Assembly (NCBI RefSeq): GCF_009806575.1
Contig: NZ_CP047095.1
Coordinates: 1,740,001 to 1,804,000, forward strand
Direction: 5' to 3'
DNA: 64,000 bases
Source: Rossellomorea marisflavi
Lineage (GTDB): Bacteria; Bacillota; Bacilli; Bacillales; Bacillaceae_B
The number at the start of each line of letters is the position of its first letter. Position 1 is the stretch's first letter. The position numbers were made by a program, and so were the translations under genes. The notes under the pieces are model-generated. The model saw only the letters and a program-made list of their open reading frames with translations. It was not told where the DNA came from and ran no database searches. Below are positions 33,621 to 44,771 of this stretch, one piece after another.

Positions 33621-35288
33621 TCAGACTTCCATGATGATCGGAAGGATCATAGGACGACGTTTTGTTTTTTCGTATAGGAATGGAGCCAGTGTATCCGTGA
33701 TTTCATTCTTGATTTCTGACCATTGAGTGGTCCTTCTTTCAAGAACCTTGTTCAGGTGTTTTGAGATCAAGGTCTGTGCTTCATTGATCAGGTCACCGGA
33801 TTCACGCATATAAACAAATCCGCGTGAAATGAGGTCAGGGCCGGAAGCAATCTTGAAGTCCTTCATATTGATGCTGACCACGACGATGACAAGTCCTTCT
33901 TCTGAAAGGATGCGTCGATCACGGAGGACGATGTTTCCGATGTCACCGATTCCGCTGCCGTCGATATAGACATTTCCTGAAGGAATCTTCCCTGCCACTT
34001 GAGCAGAATCGCTGCTGAGGGCGAGGACGTCTCCATTATCCATGATGAAACAATTATCTGGATCTACACCGCAGTCGACGCCGAGCTGAGCGTGCATCTT
34101 CTGCATGCGGTACTCACCGTGGATCGGCATGAAGAAGGTAGGGTTCATCAGACGGAGCATCAGTTTCATTTCCTGCTGACCACCATGTCCGGACGTATGG
34201 ATGTTGCTGAGTGGTCCGTGGATCACTTCGGCTCCAGCACGGTACAGGAGGTTGATCGTGCGGTTTACACTGATCGTATTCCCAGGGATCGGCGAAGACG
34301 AGAATACAACGGTGTCACCTGGTTGTATCTGGATCTGGCGATGGGTTCCGTTGGCAATACGGGACAGGGCAGCCATCGGTTCCCCTTGGGAACCTGTACA
34401 CAGGATGGCCACTTCATTCGCAGGCAATCGGTTGATTTGATTATGCTCAATGAAGGTTTCCTTCGGCGCATTGATGTATCCGAGCTCTTGCCCGATGGTG
34501 ATGGCCGCTTCCATGCTTCGGCCGAATACAGCCACTTTACGGTTATGGTAGACCGCTGCTTCGACAACCTGCTGCAGGCGGTGGATGTTGGATGCGAATG
34601 TAGCAAAAATAACGCGGCCGTCCACTTTCCTGAAGATATCGTCGATGCTTTCGCCTACTTTACGTTCGCTCATCGTAAAGTTCGGTACCTCAGCATTTGT
34701 ACTATCGGAGAGGAGACATAGGACGCCTTCTTTTCCGATTTCTGCCATTTTGGTCAGATTGGCAGGTTCCCCTACTGGAGTGAAGTCGAATTTGAAGTCA
34801 CCCGTGTGTACGACATTGCCCGGAGGCGTCTTGACCACGATCCCGTAAGAATCGGGGATGCTGTGGGTGGTTCGGAAGAACGTGACGGACGTTTTCCGGA
34901 ATTTGATCACATCATCTTCTTGGATGATGTTGAGCTTGGCATTGCGGAGAAGGCCATGCTCTTCAAGTTTATTTTTGATCAATCCCATGGCAAGCTTTCC
35001 GCTGTAGATCGGAATGTTCAGCTCGCGAAGGAGATACGGAATCCCGCCGATATGGTCTTCGTGACCGTGTGTGATGAAAAGTCCCTTGATTTTATCTACG
35101 TTTTTAACGAGATACGTATAGTCAGGGATCACATAGTCGATACCGAGGAGTTCGTCCTCAGGGAATTTAACCCCTGCATCAATCAAGATAATTTCATCCT
35201 GGAACTGTACAGCATATGTGTTTTTACCGATTTCACCTAGACCACCGAGGGCAAATACTGCAGTCTGGTCATTCTTGACAAATTTCAT
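33621..35288 (-). CDS. rnjA: Ribonuclease J1
   Basis: RNase J1 has 5'-3' exonuclease and endonuclease activity and is central to mRNA turnover and rRNA maturation. 555 residues, the same length as in B. subtilis. The beta-lactamase fold carries the zinc motif HGHEDH at residues 74-79, a beta-CASP domain (about 210-370) and the C-terminal domain. It begins four bases after rpoY, as in B. subtilis. SR1P, also encoded here (45969), is reported to bind RNase J1 together with GapA. Confidence 0.96.
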   Translation of the reverse strand: MKFVKNDQTAVFALGGLGEIGKNTYAVQFQDEIILIDAGVKFPEDELLGIDYVIPDYTYLVKNVDKIKGLFITHGHEDHIGGIPYLLRELNIPIYSGKLAMGLIKNKLEEHGLLRNAKLNIIQEDDVIKFRKTSVTFFRTTHSIPDSYGIVVKTPPGNVVHTGDFKFDFTPVGEPANLTKMAEIGKEGVLCLLSDSTNAEVPNFTMSERKVGESIDDIFRKVDGRVIFATFASNIHRLQQVVEAAVYHNRKVAVFGRSMEAAITIGQELGYINAPKETFIEHNQINRLPANEVAILCTGSQGEPMAALSRIANGTHRQIQIQPGDTVVFSSSPIPGNTISVNRTINLLYRAGAEVIHGPLSNIHTSGHGGQQEMKLMLRLMNPTFFMPIHGEYRMQKMHAQLGVDCGVDPDNCFIMDNGDVLALSSDSAQVAGKIPSGNVYIDGSGIGDIGNIVLRDRRILSEEGLVIVVVSINMKDFKIASGPDLISRGFVYMRESGDLINEAQTLISKHLNKVLERRTTQWSEIKNEITDTLAPFLYEKTKRRPMILPIIMEV

Positions 35289-35292
35289 CCGA

Positions 35293-35499
35293 TTATTTCT
35301 CCAGCTCGAATGATTCTTGGTTTTTCTCGTGTTCTAGAAAAGCGCCCTCGAGCTTTTGCACGAATTCGATGTTGTACGGTTTGTCCTTCAGCTTGAGGCG
35401 TACCTCACGCTCTGAATCTGCTTCGATGTAAAGAGAGTCAGTGCATTCGCGAACAGGCACTTCTTCTTTACTCTTTTGATAAAATACTTTGTAAATCAT
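35293..35499 (-). CDS. rpoY: RNA polymerase epsilon subunit
   Basis: A 68-residue small subunit of Firmicutes RNA polymerase (YkzG). The N-terminus [18 protein letters not shown] and the acidic [13 protein letters not shown] core are typical. AAGGAGAGAG precedes the ATG. It is co-transcribed with rnjA, the same pairing as in B. subtilis. Confidence 0.93.
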   Translation of the reverse strand: MIYKVFYQKSKEEVPVRECTDSLYIEADSEREVRLKLKDKPYNIEFVQKLEGAFLEHEKNQESFELEK

Positions 35500-35826
35500 G
35501 TGTTTTCTCTCTCCTTATCCGTTTTCAAAACTTTAACTTTCCTCTATGATAAAAAAGTTATCAACATAATGAGTGGGTTGTTACCATACGGTTTACCCAT
35601 AAATAGATCATTTCATTCCAAGGTCGACAGCCGCCCGGGATCTCTATCATGAATATGTATAGTATGAATTATAAAGGATTCTTCCTATTAAATAAAGTTT
35701 TATCAAGATTCCATGCACATAAAGAGCAGGAACGGATCCATTCTTGGAGAAAAAGCTCCCAAAACGGCATCAGTCCCTGCTTATGAAAAGTGACAGTATG
35801 ACATGCATGTAGATGGACTCCTTCAT
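35500..35826. other. Intergenic region upstream of rpoY with an imperfect hairpin
   Basis: About 330 bp without a gene. The part next to rpoY must contain its promoter, but I could not place a convincing -35/-10 pair. At 35718-35785 an imperfect dyad joins CATAAAGAGCAGG to CCTGCTTATG with an inner TTGGAG/CTCC(C)AA hairpin and AAAAAG loop; it has no T tail. It may be a structured RNA or simply a weak terminator. Confidence 0.4.
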
Positions 35827-35898
35827 TTAGGCGATCGTCTTTTTTTTAAGCAATTCTTTCCACTGTTTCATAAGCTTCCTACGCAGCTTTTTGAACAT
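35827..35898 (-). CDS. 23-residue cationic amphipathic peptide
   Basis: A short open frame, MFKKLRRKLMKQWKELLKKK followed by TIA, with eleven Lys/Arg and one Glu. The hydrophobic residues (F2, L5, L9, M10, W13, L16, L17) fall on one face of a helix. AAGGAGTGATC lies five bases before the ATG, a ribosome site too good for chance. It could be a membrane-active small protein, a toxin-like peptide or a small basic regulator. No homologue is recognised. Confidence 0.5.
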   Translation of the reverse strand: MFKKLRRKLMKQWKELLKKKTIA

Positions 35899-36109
35899 GG
35901 ATGATCACTCCTTACCTATATTTTACCGAGAAAAAGGCTTGAAGTAAAGATGCCTTACTTCTATTGTACGGAATTTCTTGATTCTCTTACATGGTTAAAT
36001 ATAGTAAATGAAGCGATTACGGCATCCATTGACAATTCCGAAGCGAAAATGTACCTTTATCAACGTCCTATACTTTTGTCATCCCATTATAAGAAAGAGG
36101 AGAGTCATA

Positions 36110-36880
36110 ATGTCGAAGATCGTTTTTTTTGATATAGACGGAACATTGCTTGACCACCATAAAAAACTTCCGCCTTCCACAAAACAGGCCATCAGCCGCC
36201 TCAAGGATAACGGGACGTTTGTTGCCATCGCCACGGGGCGTGCACCGTTCATGTATGAACCCTTGAGGGAAGAACTCGGCATTGATTCCTATGTGTCCTT
36301 CAACGGACAGTATGTTGTATTCGAGAACAACGTCATCTACACGAATCCACTTGATACCGGGCGCCTTGAAGTCCTACTGAAGGACTCGGAAGCCAAAGGG
36401 CATCCTGTCGTCCATCTTGACCATGAAACAATGAAGGCCAATCATGAAAATGATGAGTATATCAATAAAAGCATGGCGAGCCTGAAGTTCACCCACCCTG
36501 AATTCCAGCCTGAATTCTATAAGGGGAGGGACATTTACCAATCACTTCTATTCTGTGATGAGGAAGAAGAAGGATTTTACCGCGAGAAGTACCCTGAATT
36601 CTCCTTTATCAGATGGCACGAACACTCCATGGACATCCTGCCTGACGGTGGATCAAAGGCAGAGGGCATCAAACGGATGATCGACAAGCTCGGATTCCGG
36701 ATGGAGGATGTATATGCATTCGGAGACGGATTGAACGATATCGAAATGATCAAAGGCGTCGGAACGGGTGTTGCTATGGGGAATGCCGTAGAAGAGCTGA
36801 AACGGCATGCTGATTTCGTGACGGCGGATGTGGCAGATGACGGAATCTCTAAAGCACTGAAAAAACTGGGCTTGATTTAA
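36110..36880 (+). CDS. ykrA: HAD-superfamily phosphatase (Cof type)
   Basis: 256 residues. Catalytic FFDIDGTLLD near residue 7 (nucleophile and acid aspartates), the C2B cap domain (about 85-185), conserved lysine in GGSKAEGI, and the metal motif GDGLNDIEM. Members dephosphorylate sugar phosphates, flavin or PLP-type substrates; the substrate here is unknown. The ATG at 36110 follows AGAGGAGAG. Position between rpoY and def as in B. subtilis. Confidence 0.9.
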   Translation: MSKIVFFDIDGTLLDHHKKLPPSTKQAISRLKDNGTFVAIATGRAPFMYEPLREELGIDSYVSFNGQYVVFENNVIYTNPLDTGRLEVLLKDSEAKGHPVVHLDHETMKANHENDEYINKSMASLKFTHPEFQPEFYKGRDIYQSLLFCDEEEEGFYREKYPEFSFIRWHEHSMDILPDGGSKAEGIKRMIDKLGFRMEDVYAFGDGLNDIEMIKGVGTGVAMGNAVEELKRHADFVTADVADDGISKALKKLGLI

Positions 36881-36887
36881 CTGATAG

Positions 36888-36926
36888 AAAAAAAGGACTT
36901 CCCGGAACAACGGGAAGTCCTTTTTT
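36888..36926. terminator. Bidirectional terminator between ykrA and def
   Basis: A 17-bp stem (AAAAAAAGGACTTCCCG with CGGGAAGTCCTTTTTT) around GAACAA; serves both convergent genes. Confidence 0.92.
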
Positions 36927-36934
36927 CACGATTA

Positions 36935-37486
36935 TCATCGTTCGATGGGGATGGCGTCGGGAATCGGTTCGAACGGGTTCTCATGATCGATATGGTCATA
37001 AAACATCACGCCGTTCAGGTGATCGATCTCATGCTGGAATACGATGGCGGCGAGACCTTTCAGGCGGATTTTGATTTCGTTGCCGTCCACGTCCCAGCCC
37101 TTTACCGTGATGCGGGCATACCGCGGAACGAATCCCGGCACATTCCGGTCGACAGACAGGCAGCCTTCACCTGACGTCAGAAAGGCTTTTTCGATAGAAT
37201 GACTGATGATTTTGGGGTTGAAGAGCGCATAGCTGTATAGGCGCTCACCATCTTTTACGTTCACGGCGATCATCCGTTTCAGGACATTGATCTGTGGAGC
37301 TGCCAAGCCGATACCCGGCCTTAATCCGTACTGTGCGGAAAGCTCGGGGTCCTGACTGTTTTTAACATACTCTAGAAGGCTTGAGAGGATTTCTTTATCT
37401 TCCTCTGAAGGTGGCAGTTTCACTTCCTGTGCAACCGACGTGAGGGAAGGGTGGCCTTCACGGATGATATCTTTCATTGTGATCAT
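36935..37486 (-). CDS. def: Peptide deformylase
   Basis: Removes the N-formyl group from nascent proteins. 183 residues with all three motifs: GIGLAAPQ, EGCLSVD (metal cysteine) and QHEIDH (metal histidines and catalytic glutamate). Type 2 (Gram-positive) features include the insertion before motif 1 (KNSQDPELSAQYGLRPG). The ATG at 37486 gives the MITMKDI start seen in B. subtilis DefB, twelve bases after GAGGAGG; an upstream start would give nine further residues. Confidence 0.94.
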   Translation of the reverse strand: MITMKDIIREGHPSLTSVAQEVKLPPSEEDKEILSSLLEYVKNSQDPELSAQYGLRPGIGLAAPQINVLKRMIAVNVKDGERLYSYALFNPKIISHSIEKAFLTSGEGCLSVDRNVPGFVPRYARITVKGWDVDGNEIKIRLKGLAAIVFQHEIDHLNGVMFYDHIDHENPFEPIPDAIPIER

Positions 37487-37710
37487 AATGGTTTTATTCC
37501 TCCTCGAATGCAACGGTCATCATCTGACGATTACCGTTGCTCCATGTAAATCTGATGCGCGGTATGCGTGCAATAGAATTATTTTAACACTTCATACACA
37601 AAAAGTTAACGAATCTAGCAGGAGTCAAGAATACCGGAGCCACGGGGGGCATAGTAATAGAGTACAGGGTTTCCTGTGTATAGACATATTCCGACAGGGG
37701 GAACTCCCTA

Positions 37711-37739
37711 TTGTCAAAATCTGCAGACATCGATATAGT
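37711..37739 (+). promoter_or_regulatory. Sigma-A promoter of ykyA
   Basis: -35 TTGTCA (37711-37716), 17-bp spacer, -10 TATAGT (37734-37739), about 34 bp before the GTG start. Confidence 0.7.
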
Positions 37740-37772
37740 AGAAGATGGAAAAAACGTTAGGGGGATCTGATC

Positions 37773-38429
37773 GTGTCGAAATTCCGTTTTGCAATCGTGA
37801 CAGGTGCTGTCGCACTTTTATTGATGGGGTGTTCAGGGACATCATCACCGGAAGAAAGTCTTCATGATGTCATGGAAGATACCGTTTCCAAGGAAAAGCC
37901 GTATGCTGAAGCCCAAAAGCCGCTACAGGAGCTTGAAAAGAAAGAGCAAAACCTGTATGAGACCATCATGGGACTTGGAATGAAGGAAATGGACAAAATC
38001 CAGGAGCTTTCAGATGAAGCGCTGGAGAATGTCGATAAGAGGAAAGAGTATATCCAAAAAGAACAAACGTCCATGGACGAAGCAAAAGAGACGTTCGCAG
38101 ATGCATCCAAATACATAGAGAAACTTGACGACGCAGATCTTAAGAAACAAGCCCAGTCACTGGAGAAAACGATGAAGGCACGCTATGAGCTCCACGGCAA
38201 GCTGACGAAATCCTATCTGAGCGTCCTTGACGGGGATAAGGAACTGTATGAAATGCTGAAAAAAGAAGACCTGACGATGGAACAACTCGAAAAGCAGGTC
38301 ACATCGATCAATAAGGAGTATGAAAAAGTCTCCAAATTGAATGATGAGTACAATGATAAGACGAAAGAATACAATGAAGCAAAAAAAGACTTATACTCCA
38401 ACGCGGCATTCGAAGAAATAGATGAATGA
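37773..38429 (+). CDS. ykyA: YkyA-family envelope lipoprotein
   Basis: 218 residues. Lipoprotein signal with lipobox LLMGC (cysteine at about 20), then an almost entirely helical, Lys/Glu-rich coiled-coil domain to the C-terminus. It should sit on the outer face of the membrane; a cell-wall-binding role has been proposed for the family but is not proven. GTG start with AGGGGGATC upstream. Lies between def and pdhA as in B. subtilis. Confidence 0.88.
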   Translation: MSKFRFAIVTGAVALLLMGCSGTSSPEESLHDVMEDTVSKEKPYAEAQKPLQELEKKEQNLYETIMGLGMKEMDKIQELSDEALENVDKRKEYIQKEQTSMDEAKETFADASKYIEKLDDADLKKQAQSLEKTMKARYELHGKLTKSYLSVLDGDKELYEMLKKEDLTMEQLEKQVTSINKEYEKVSKLNDEYNDKTKEYNEAKKDLYSNAAFEEIDE

Positions 38430-38436
38430 TGGATGG

Positions 38437-38466
38437 AAGACGGCCACCTTTGCCGTCTTTTTTTAT
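38437..38466 (+). terminator. Terminator after ykyA
   Basis: AAGACGGC (38437-38444) pairs with GCCGTCTT (38452-38459), followed by TTTTTATT. Confidence 0.88.
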
Positions 38467-38616
38467 TTGCCCAAAAGTTACTCTATAACAGATCGGTGAA
38501 AACGAAACTATTATATATAACAGGTGGTCAGACTTCAGTAATACAGATGGTCCGTGATGTCAATCTGGGAGTAATCTGAATTTATAAGAGAACTTATAAA
38601 ATATAGCACTTTGTCG

Positions 38617-38646
38617 TTGACGTACCGAAAATAGGTATTGTAAACT
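38617..38646 (+). promoter_or_regulatory. Candidate promoter of the pdh operon
   Basis: -35 TTGACG (38617-38622), 18-bp spacer, -10 TAAACT (38641-38646). It would give a leader of about 205 bases before pdhA. Confidence 0.5.
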
Positions 38647-38702
38647 AATAGAGGTGATTTAATATTGTATTAGTCAGCATCCAGTGTTGAGTAGTACAGA
38701 TC

Positions 38703-38730
38703 AACCCGATTTTAAAATTGGGTTTTCTTT
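38703..38730 (+). promoter_or_regulatory. Terminator-like hairpin in the pdhA leader
   Basis: AACCCGATTTT (38703-38713) pairs with AAAATTGGGTT (38714-38724), followed by TTCTTTC. It lies about 50 bases after the predicted start and 130 before pdhA. The stem is AU-rich in its upper half and the T tail is interrupted, so termination would be partial or conditional. Confidence 0.5.
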
Positions 38731-38850
38731 CTGAGTATTTGTGGAAAACTAGTAACAGTGTGTCCACGGATATGTGGTAAGTCATACTTGATTTGGGTAA
38801 TCTAAACTTTGTATGTAAAAAACCAAAATAAATGCATGTAGAAAGGATAG

Positions 38851-39975
<1,125 letters not shown>

Positions 39976-39978
39976 GCC

Positions 39979-40956
39979 ATGGCGCAAATGACAATGATTC
40001 AAGCGATCACTGATGCACTGCGCACAGAACTACGCAACAACGAAGACGTACTGGTTTTTGGTGAAGACGTAGGTCTAAACGGTGGTGTATTCCGTGCAAC
40101 GGAAGGACTTCAAAAAGAATTCGGTGAAGACCGTGTATTCGATACGCCGCTTGCAGAATCAGGTATCGGCGGACTATCAATCGGTCTAGCATTGGAAGGG
40201 TTCCGTCCCGTTCCAGAGATCCAATTCTTCGGTTTTGTATACGAAGTAATGGATTCAATTTCCGGCCAAATGGCTCGTATGCGCTATCGTTCAGGTGGAG
40301 CTTATTCTTCACCTATCACGATCCGTTCACCATTCGGTGGTGGGGTTCATACTCCTGAGCTTCACGCGGACAGCCTTGAAGGTCTTGTTGCTCAGCAACC
40401 TGGTCTTAAAGTGGTTATCCCATCAACTCCATATGAGGCTAAAGGTCTTTTGATCTCAGCGATCCGTGATAACGATCCTGTCATCTTCCTTGAGCACATG
40501 AAACTATACCGTTCATTCCGTGAAGAAGTTCCGGAAGAAGAGTATACGATCGAACTTGGTAAAGCCGCTGTGAAACGTGAAGGTACAGACCTTTCCATCA
40601 TCACTTACGGTGCAATGGTACATGAGTCATTGAAAGCTGCCGATGAACTTGAAAAAGAAGGCTATTCTGTAGAGGTCATCGACCTTCGTACAGTAAGCCC
40701 GCTTGACATCGAGACCATCATGGCATCTGTCGAAAAGACAAATCGTGCGATCGTTGTCCAGGAAGCTCAAAAACAAGCAGGTATCGCTGCTAACGTCGTT
40801 GCTGAAATCAATGACCGCGCGATCCTTAGCCTTGAGGCGCCAGTACTTCGCGTAGCGGCACCTGATACTGTATTCTCGTTCTCTCAAGCTGAGACAGTTT
40901 GGCTTCCGAATTACAAAGATGTAATCGAAACAGCTAAGAAAGTACTTGAATTCTAA
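39979..40956 (+). CDS. pdhB: Pyruvate dehydrogenase E1 beta subunit
   Basis: 325 residues, transketolase pyrimidine and C-terminal domains. [18 protein letters not shown] near the N-terminus binds the cofactor (glutamate of GED), and the [19 protein letters not shown] segment is typical. Starts three bases after the pdhA stop, with GAAGGAG overlapping the end of pdhA. Forms the alpha2-beta2 E1 with PdhA. Confidence 0.96.
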   Translation: MAQMTMIQAITDALRTELRNNEDVLVFGEDVGLNGGVFRATEGLQKEFGEDRVFDTPLAESGIGGLSIGLALEGFRPVPEIQFFGFVYEVMDSISGQMARMRYRSGGAYSSPITIRSPFGGGVHTPELHADSLEGLVAQQPGLKVVIPSTPYEAKGLLISAIRDNDPVIFLEHMKLYRSFREEVPEEEYTIELGKAAVKREGTDLSIITYGAMVHESLKAADELEKEGYSVEVIDLRTVSPLDIETIMASVEKTNRAIVVQEAQKQAGIAANVVAEINDRAILSLEAPVLRVAAPDTVFSFSQAETVWLPNYKDVIETAKKVLEF

Positions 40957-40974
40957 TCCTATTCGGATAGAAAA

Positions 40975-41010
40975 AGAAAATAGAAGGGAAGCAACACCCT
41001 TCTATTTTCT
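40975..41010 (+). terminator. Hairpin between pdhB and pdhC
   Basis: AGAAAATAGAAGGG (40975-40988) pairs perfectly with CCCTTCTATTTTCT (40997-41010) around an 8-base loop. It could be a partial terminator or a 3' stabiliser that sets E1 above E2/E3 levels, or mark the end of a pdhAB transcript. Confidence 0.65.
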
Positions 41011-41079
41011 ACTATATAGAGAAAAAAAGATCCATTACATTCATCTATTCAATCATGATAAAACCAGGAGGTAGGATCC

Positions 41080-42381
41080 ATGGCATTTGAATTCAAATTA
41101 CCTGATATCGGTGAAGGTATCCATGAAGGTGAAATCGTCAAGTGGTTTGTAAAAGCTGGCGATACAGTAGAAGAGGACGACGTACTATGTGAAGTCCAAA
41201 ATGATAAAGCTGTTGTAGAAATCCCGTCACCAGTTGCTGGTACGGTTGAAGAAGTTCTTGTTGAAGAAGGAACTGTAGCAGTCGTAGGCGATACATTGAT
41301 CCGTTTCGACGCACCAGGTTACGAAGACCTTCAATTCAAGGGCAGCGACAGCGATAGCGACAAAAAAGAAGAGCCTAAAGCTGATGCAAAAACAGAAGCT
41401 CAGGTTCAAGGTACTGCAGAAGAAGGTCAAGAAGTGAGCAAAGAAGAAGTTGACCCTAACAAACGTGTCATCGCAATGCCTTCTGTACGTAAATATGCTC
41501 GTGAAAACGGTGTTGAAATCCGTGAAGTATCCGGTTCAGGTAAAAACGGACGCGTACTTAAAGAAGATATCGATGCATTTGCTAATGGAGGATCTGCTCC
41601 ACAAGCTACTGAAGCTAAATCTGAGGCACCTGCCAAAGAAGAAAAAGCTCCGGCTCCAGTTAAAGCTCCAGAAGGCGAATACCCAGAGACTCGCGAGAAA
41701 ATGAGCGGTATGCGTAAAGCCATCGCCAAAGCAATGGTGAACTCTAAACACACAGCTCCTCACGTTACACTGATGGATGAGATCGATGTGACAAAACTTT
41801 GGGCTCACCGTAAGAAGTTCAAAGAAGTGGCAGCAGAAAAAGGCGTTAAGCTTACATTCTTGCCGTACATCGTAAAAGCATTGACAAGTGCCCTTCGTGA
41901 ATATCCGGCTCTTAATACATCAATCGATGACGCTACAAGCGAAATCGTTCAAAAACATTACTACAACATCGGAATTGCAGCTGACACAGACAAAGGCCTT
42001 CTTGTACCGGTCGTGAAAAATGCAGACCGTAAGTCTATGTTCTCTATTTCAAATGAAATCAATGAACTAGCTGGTAAAGCCCGTGACGGTAAACTTGCCG
42101 GTGACGAAATGAAAGGTGCATCATGCACAATCACCAATATCGGTTCTGCAGGCGGACAATGGTTCACTCCGGTTATCAACCACCCAGAGGTTGCCATCCT
42201 TGGTGTCGGCCGTATCGCTGAAAAACCTGTAGTGAAAAATGGTGAAATTGTAGCGGCACCTGTGTTAGCATTATCATTGAGCTTTGACCACCGTATGATC
42301 GATGGTGCTACTGCTCAACACGCACTAAACCATATCAAACGTTTGTTGAACGATCCAGAACTATTATTAATGGAGGCGTAA
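41080..42381 (+). CDS. pdhC: Dihydrolipoamide acetyltransferase (E2)
   Basis: 433 residues: one lipoyl domain (1-80) with the lipoylated lysine in [10 protein letters not shown] (about K44), an acidic/Lys linker, the E1/E3-binding domain (about 128-165, [14 protein letters not shown]), an Ala/Pro/Lys linker, and the catalytic domain (about 205-433) with [10 protein letters not shown] near 400. Core of the pyruvate dehydrogenase complex. AGGAGG precedes the ATG. Confidence 0.96.
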   Translation: MAFEFKLPDIGEGIHEGEIVKWFVKAGDTVEEDDVLCEVQNDKAVVEIPSPVAGTVEEVLVEEGTVAVVGDTLIRFDAPGYEDLQFKGSDSDSDKKEEPKADAKTEAQVQGTAEEGQEVSKEEVDPNKRVIAMPSVRKYARENGVEIREVSGSGKNGRVLKEDIDAFANGGSAPQATEAKSEAPAKEEKAPAPVKAPEGEYPETREKMSGMRKAIAKAMVNSKHTAPHVTLMDEIDVTKLWAHRKKFKEVAAEKGVKLTFLPYIVKALTSALREYPALNTSIDDATSEIVQKHYYNIGIAADTDKGLLVPVVKNADRKSMFSISNEINELAGKARDGKLAGDEMKGASCTITNIGSAGGQWFTPVINHPEVAILGVGRIAEKPVVKNGEIVAAPVLALSLSFDHRMIDGATAQHALNHIKRLLNDPELLLMEA

Positions 42382-42385
42382 TTCA

Positions 42386-43792
42386 ATGGTAGTAGGAGAT
42401 TTCCCAATCGAAACAGATACTATAGTAGTCGGTGCAGGTCCTGGTGGATATGTAGCTGCCATCCGTGCGGCACAGCTTGGCCAAAAAGTAACAATCGTAG
42501 AAAAAGAAAATCTTGGTGGGGTTTGCCTGAACGTTGGATGTATCCCTTCTAAAGCCCTTATCACAGCGGGTCACCGCTTCCACAGTGCCCAGCATTCAGA
42601 TGACATGGGTATCGTTGCTGAAAACGTAAAAGTGAACTTCGATAAAGTTCAAGAGTGGAAAGCCGGCGTCGTGAAAAAGCTTACCGGTGGTGTTGAAGGC
42701 CTTCTTAAAGGAAACAAAGCGGATATCGTCCGCGGCGAAGCGTACCTTGTAGATGCCAACACCCTTCGTGTAATGGATGAAAATTCAGCACAGACGTATA
42801 CGTTCAAAAACTTGATCTTGGCTACTGGATCTCGTCCAATTGAAATCCCTAGCTTCAAGTTCTCTAAACGTGTAATCGATTCTACTGGAGCGCTAGCTCT
42901 TAAAGAAGTGCCGGGCAAATTGGTTGTCATCGGTGGAGGTTACATCGGTACGGAACTTGGTACAGCTTATGCCAACCTTGGTTCTGAAGTAACGATCCTT
43001 GAAGGCGCTGACGATATCCTCATGGGCTTCGAAAAGCAAATGACAAGCATCGTGAAAAAAGGTCTCAAGAAAAAAGGCGTAGACGTTGTAACTAAAGCTA
43101 TGGCTAAAGGCGTTGAAGAAAGTGACAACGGCGTAGTCGTGAAATACGAAGTGAAAGGCGAAGAGAAAACAGTTGAAGCGGATTATGTTCTTGTAACTGT
43201 TGGACGCCGCCCTAACACGGACGAAATCGGTCTTGAAGAGCTTGGTGTTGAAATGAGCGACCGCGGTGTCATCAAAGTCGACAAACAATGCCGCACAAAC
43301 ATTTCAAATATCTTTGCAATCGGAGACATCGTAGATGGTCCTCCACTTGCTCACAAAGCTTCATATGAAGGTAAAATTGCTGCAGAAGTCATCTCTGGTG
43401 AGCCTGCAGAAGTTGATTATCTTGGTATTCCTGCTGTTTGCTTCACAGATCCTGAACTAGCGACTGTAGGTCACTCTGAAGCTTCTGCAAAAGAAGAAGG
43501 AATCGAAGTGGTTGCAGCGAAATTCCCATTCGCAGCAAACGGACGTGCCCTTGCTCTTAACGAAACAGAAGGCTTCATGAAGCTGATCACCCGTAAAGAA
43601 GACGGACTCATCATCGGTGCTCAAATCGTTGGTGTCGGTGCTTCTGATATGATCGCTGAACTTGGTCTTGCAATCGAATCCGGCATGACAGCAGAAGACG
43701 TTGCCATGACGATCCATGCTCACCCGACTCTTGGTGAGATCTCAATGGAAGCTGCTGAAGTAGCGATGGGAAGCCCAATTCACATCATGTAA
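42386..43792 (+). CDS. pdhD: Dihydrolipoamide dehydrogenase (E3)
   Basis: 468 residues. FAD motif [10 protein letters not shown] near 18, redox cysteines in [14 protein letters not shown] (about 46-51), NAD motif [10 protein letters not shown] near 180, and the HAHPTLGE catalytic histidine near 445. Reoxidises the lipoyl groups of E2. Starts four bases after pdhC. AATGGAGG lies at the end of pdhC. Confidence 0.96.
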   Translation: MVVGDFPIETDTIVVGAGPGGYVAAIRAAQLGQKVTIVEKENLGGVCLNVGCIPSKALITAGHRFHSAQHSDDMGIVAENVKVNFDKVQEWKAGVVKKLTGGVEGLLKGNKADIVRGEAYLVDANTLRVMDENSAQTYTFKNLILATGSRPIEIPSFKFSKRVIDSTGALALKEVPGKLVVIGGGYIGTELGTAYANLGSEVTILEGADDILMGFEKQMTSIVKKGLKKKGVDVVTKAMAKGVEESDNGVVVKYEVKGEEKTVEADYVLVTVGRRPNTDEIGLEELGVEMSDRGVIKVDKQCRTNISNIFAIGDIVDGPPLAHKASYEGKIAAEVISGEPAEVDYLGIPAVCFTDPELATVGHSEASAKEEGIEVVAAKFPFAANGRALALNETEGFMKLITRKEDGLIIGAQIVGVGASDMIAELGLAIESGMTAEDVAMTIHAHPTLGEISMEAAEVAMGSPIHIM

Positions 43793-43795
43793 TAC

Positions 43796-43834
43796 AAAAA
43801 AAGATGATCCTCATCCGAGGGTCATCTTTTTTTT
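43796..43834. terminator. Bidirectional terminator between pdhD and slp
   Basis: A 17-bp stem (AAAAAAAGATGATCCTC with GAGGGTCATCTTTTTTT, one T-G pair) around ATCC. Confidence 0.9.
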
Positions 43835-44222
43835 AATCATACCAATGGGAGATTGCCTGGGCCACGGGCTTGACAATATTGTTCTTGTTCGTGGATCCTT
43901 CAATTTCACAAATGACTTCATTGTCTTCTATGACTAATATGGCTGGGGACTCGGGCGTCTTGTCCAGGATGGGCTGATCCTCAGTGGAACGGGTATTGAC
44001 GACTTTAAGGTGCTTCAAGCTCTCCGGGTGCTTCGATTTGAGTTCCAGGATGGCATCATAATAAGGAATTTCGCTCGTGAGATTTTCATCATCCGTGAAG
44101 AACAGAACCTGCTTCCTGATCATTTCATCAGTTGCCTGGGTCACATTCTGCGAAGAAACCCCACTGCAGGAACTTAAGAGGAGAGCTGTCGATGCGATCA
44201 ATAGGAAACATATGCGCTTCAT
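43833..44222 (-). CDS. slp: Small peptidoglycan-associated lipoprotein
   Basis: 129 residues with a lipoprotein signal (lipobox LLSSC, cysteine at 19). The mature part looks like a thioredoxin-type fold without the redox cysteines (QVLFFTDDENL, SPAILVIEDNEVICEIEG). slp sits directly after pdhD in B. subtilis too, but is here transcribed in the opposite direction. AAGGAAG precedes the ATG. Role unknown beyond envelope association. Confidence 0.75.
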   Translation of the reverse strand: MKRICFLLIASTALLLSSCSGVSSQNVTQATDEMIRKQVLFFTDDENLTSEIPYYDAILELKSKHPESLKHLKVVNTRSTEDQPILDKTPESPAILVIEDNEVICEIEGSTNKNNIVKPVAQAISHWYD

Positions 44223-44431
44223 ACATCTTCCTTCTTTCTATGTAGGATGGTATGGAATGTAAAATAATGACTATTAACACTGTCTTATGGACCATTCTAT
44301 CATACAAAGATCCTCTATGCGGAAAGTCATGGAAATGTTACAGAATTGAAAAGACAATCATACTGATATTTCTTTGGGCAGAATATAGTATAGAGGTAAG
44401 CCTTCATTTTCATGGTAAAGGATGTCGTCGG

Positions 44432-44680
44432 ATGAAAATATATATTGCATTCCTCGTTCAGCTGATGTTATGGAGCGTATTTTATATTGCCGAATGGTTC
44501 TCGACAAAGGATCATGTAGAATATAAATGGATCATGTTTGCCCTGTTCTTCTATCTATCCTTCCTTGTGGCCGGGAAGATCGTTCAATCCAGAAAACTGA
44601 CTCTGTTTATTACTTCATCCAGTCTTTGCTGCTTTTTTGCTTTCAAAGTCCTGTTCGAGGGAGTCCTTCAACTGATCTAG
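44432..44680 (+). CDS. Small three-span membrane protein
   Basis: 82 residues, nearly all hydrophobic: helices at about 3-20, 32-48 and 55-80 separated by short charged turns (STKDHVEYK, QSRK). AAAGGATG lies seven bases before the ATG at 44432. Not recognised; two cysteines sit side by side in the last helix (SSLCCFF). Confidence 0.6.
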   Translation: MKIYIAFLVQLMLWSVFYIAEWFSTKDHVEYKWIMFALFFYLSFLVAGKIVQSRKLTLFITSSSLCCFFAFKVLFEGVLQLI

Positions 44681-44771
44681 CCGATTGTATCCAGGAAGGA
44701 TTAGAATATTTTCCAGATGTCACAGTTTATGTTAAAATGTTCAAAGTGACGTTGGAAAGGTGTTTGATCAT

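Noticed and set aside
33999..34848. Long plus-strand open frames opposite rnjA
   Set aside because: They mirror the codon pattern of rnjA, lack ribosome sites and resemble no known protein.
35718..35785. Dyad before rpoY as a riboswitch
   Set aside because: Pairing is interrupted, no known aptamer motif is visible, and it is not in the 5' leader orientation I would expect with certainty.
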